Positions 32,388 through 32,917 of a stretch of 32,917 bases of DNA are shown one piece after another. The stretch covers positions 1-32,917 of the forward strand of contig JACRDE010000385.1 in the NCBI GenBank assembly GCA_016212935.1. The letters are read 5' to 3'. Position 1 is the first letter of the stretch, and each line of letters starts with the position of its first letter. This DNA is from Desulfomonile tiedjei (GTDB lineage Bacteria > Desulfobacterota > Desulfomonilia > Desulfomonilales > Desulfomonilaceae). The notes beneath the pieces were generated by a model. The model saw nothing but the letters and a program-made list of their open reading frames with translations, ran no database searches and was not told where the DNA came from. A program made the position numbers and the translations under genes.

Positions 32388-32917
32388 CTACCCACGAGAA
32401 CGGTCGCGAATCTTTCCTATGCCGATCTGCATCAGATCCTCGCCAATGATCAACTTCCCGGAAAAGTTGTGCTGCGCCTCCCGCAAACGGTCTATCGGTG
32501 TATTTCCTGGACCGATATGGCTGAGAATCAACGTCTTAGCGCCACACTGCTGCGCGACTTTTCCGACCTCCTCAATGACCGTATGAGCGGATATGGCGTG
32601 AATGTAGAGCGGCCAAGCGGGATCTCCTTGCTTGACGCCTTTGAACGCGGTGTCAATCCAAGTCTTGTCGATGACCTCGTGAACGAGGACATCGGTGTCC
32701 TTGGCTAATTTTTGGAGATTCCCCTTGGTATTAGGACCGGTATCGCCGGAAATGACGACTGATCCGTCATCAGTGTCGAAGCGGAAGGCGAAAGCCGGAT
32801 AGACCTGGCGATGATCGACCAGAATGGCCGAAACGCGGACAAGATCGTCTTTGTAAATTTCAAACGGATCCATCGCCGGACAGGTTTCGGCATCAGTCCA
32901 CACTTTGGTCGGGTCGG
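32388..32917 (-). CDS. MBL-fold metallo-hydrolase, C-terminal part (runs off the edge)
   Basis: The frame is open to the window edge, so the gene is probably cut by it; a GTG at 32903 is a weak alternative start. The visible 170 or so residues are the C-terminal half of a metallo-beta-lactamase fold of the RNase Z/AtsA-like type: V-V-I-S-G-D-T-G-P-N with the bridging Asp, D-V-L-V-H-E-V, H-A-I-S-A-H-T, and L-I-L-S-H-I-G-P-G-N with the last metal-binding His. The N-terminal H-x-H-x-D-H is outside the window. Such enzymes hydrolyse esters, phosphodiesters or lactones; the substrate cannot be read. It has no evident link to the replication or defence genes and may be flanking DNA or cargo. Confidence 0.75.
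   Translation of the reverse strand, partial: DPTKVWTDAETCPAMDPFEIYKDDLVRVSAILVDHRQVYPAFAFRFDTDDGSVVISGDTGPNTKGNLQKLAKDTDVLVHEVIDKTWIDTAFKGVKQGDPAWPLYIHAISAHTVIEEVGKVAQQCGAKTLILSHIGPGNTPIDRLREAQHNFSGKLIIGEDLMQIGIGKIRDRSRG

Noticed and set aside
1-32917. CRISPR array, IS element or integrase
   Set aside because: No regularly spaced identical repeats, no transposase or recombinase catalytic domain, and no target-site duplications were seen in the window.

Overview
The window is bacterial DNA of roughly 50-55% G+C with strong AGGAGG-type ribosome binding sites. It reads as part of a plasmid or integrative element carrying a large defence island, not as ordinary chromosome. No rRNA, tRNA, CRISPR array, transposase, integrase or IS was recognised. 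The host taxon cannot be named safely from what is visible. All calls rest on reading motifs in the sequence; no database search was run.

Layout. (1) 1-1844: one small GIY-YIG nuclease gene (583-858) in otherwise gene-poor DNA. (2) 1845-8929, plus strand: a compact operon-like recombination and replication module. It holds three overlapping tiny membrane-protein genes, a Rad52/Erf-like annealing protein, a 45-residue Arg-rich peptide, a RecB/Cas4-like nuclease, an 86-aa protein, a DUF6094-type N6 methyltransferase, an unknown protein, an SNF2-like helicase with a zinc insert and two small putative regulators. Terminator-like hairpins lie at 4263-4297 and 8951-8979. (3) 9338-17876, minus strand: a complete type I restriction-modification operon (hsdR-hsdM-hsdS), followed without a break by four tightly coupled genes of unknown role, one with a PD-(D/E)XK-like signature. 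(4) 18418-19768: a minus-strand plasmid-regulator-like gene flanked by two diverged 112-bp direct repeats. (5) 20311-28747, plus strand: a UvrD-like helicase with a degenerate nuclease-like N-terminus and its DUF2290-like partner; an unknown 313-aa protein; an AAA+ ATPase/subtilisin-like protease pair matching the IetA/IetS architecture; and an immunity-like protein. (6) 28995-31937, minus strand: a short, divergent family A DNA polymerase and a Rep-like winged-helix protein. (7) 32388-32917: the C-terminal part of an MBL-fold hydrolase running off the edge.

How it fits together. The annealing protein, exonuclease, methyltransferase, helicase, polymerase and Rep-like protein could supply the element's own replication and recombination. 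The middle 19 kb carries at least three candidate defence or addiction units: type I RM with its appended cassette, helicase plus DUF2290, and the ATPase/protease pair. IetA/IetS is known both as a plasmid stability locus and as an antiphage pair, which suits a plasmid-like carrier. The best candidates for something undescribed are the four-gene cassette co-transcribed with hsdS, the extra genes around the IetAS-like pair with its dyad-symmetric promoter region, and the chain of overlapping micro-genes at the head of the recombination operon.
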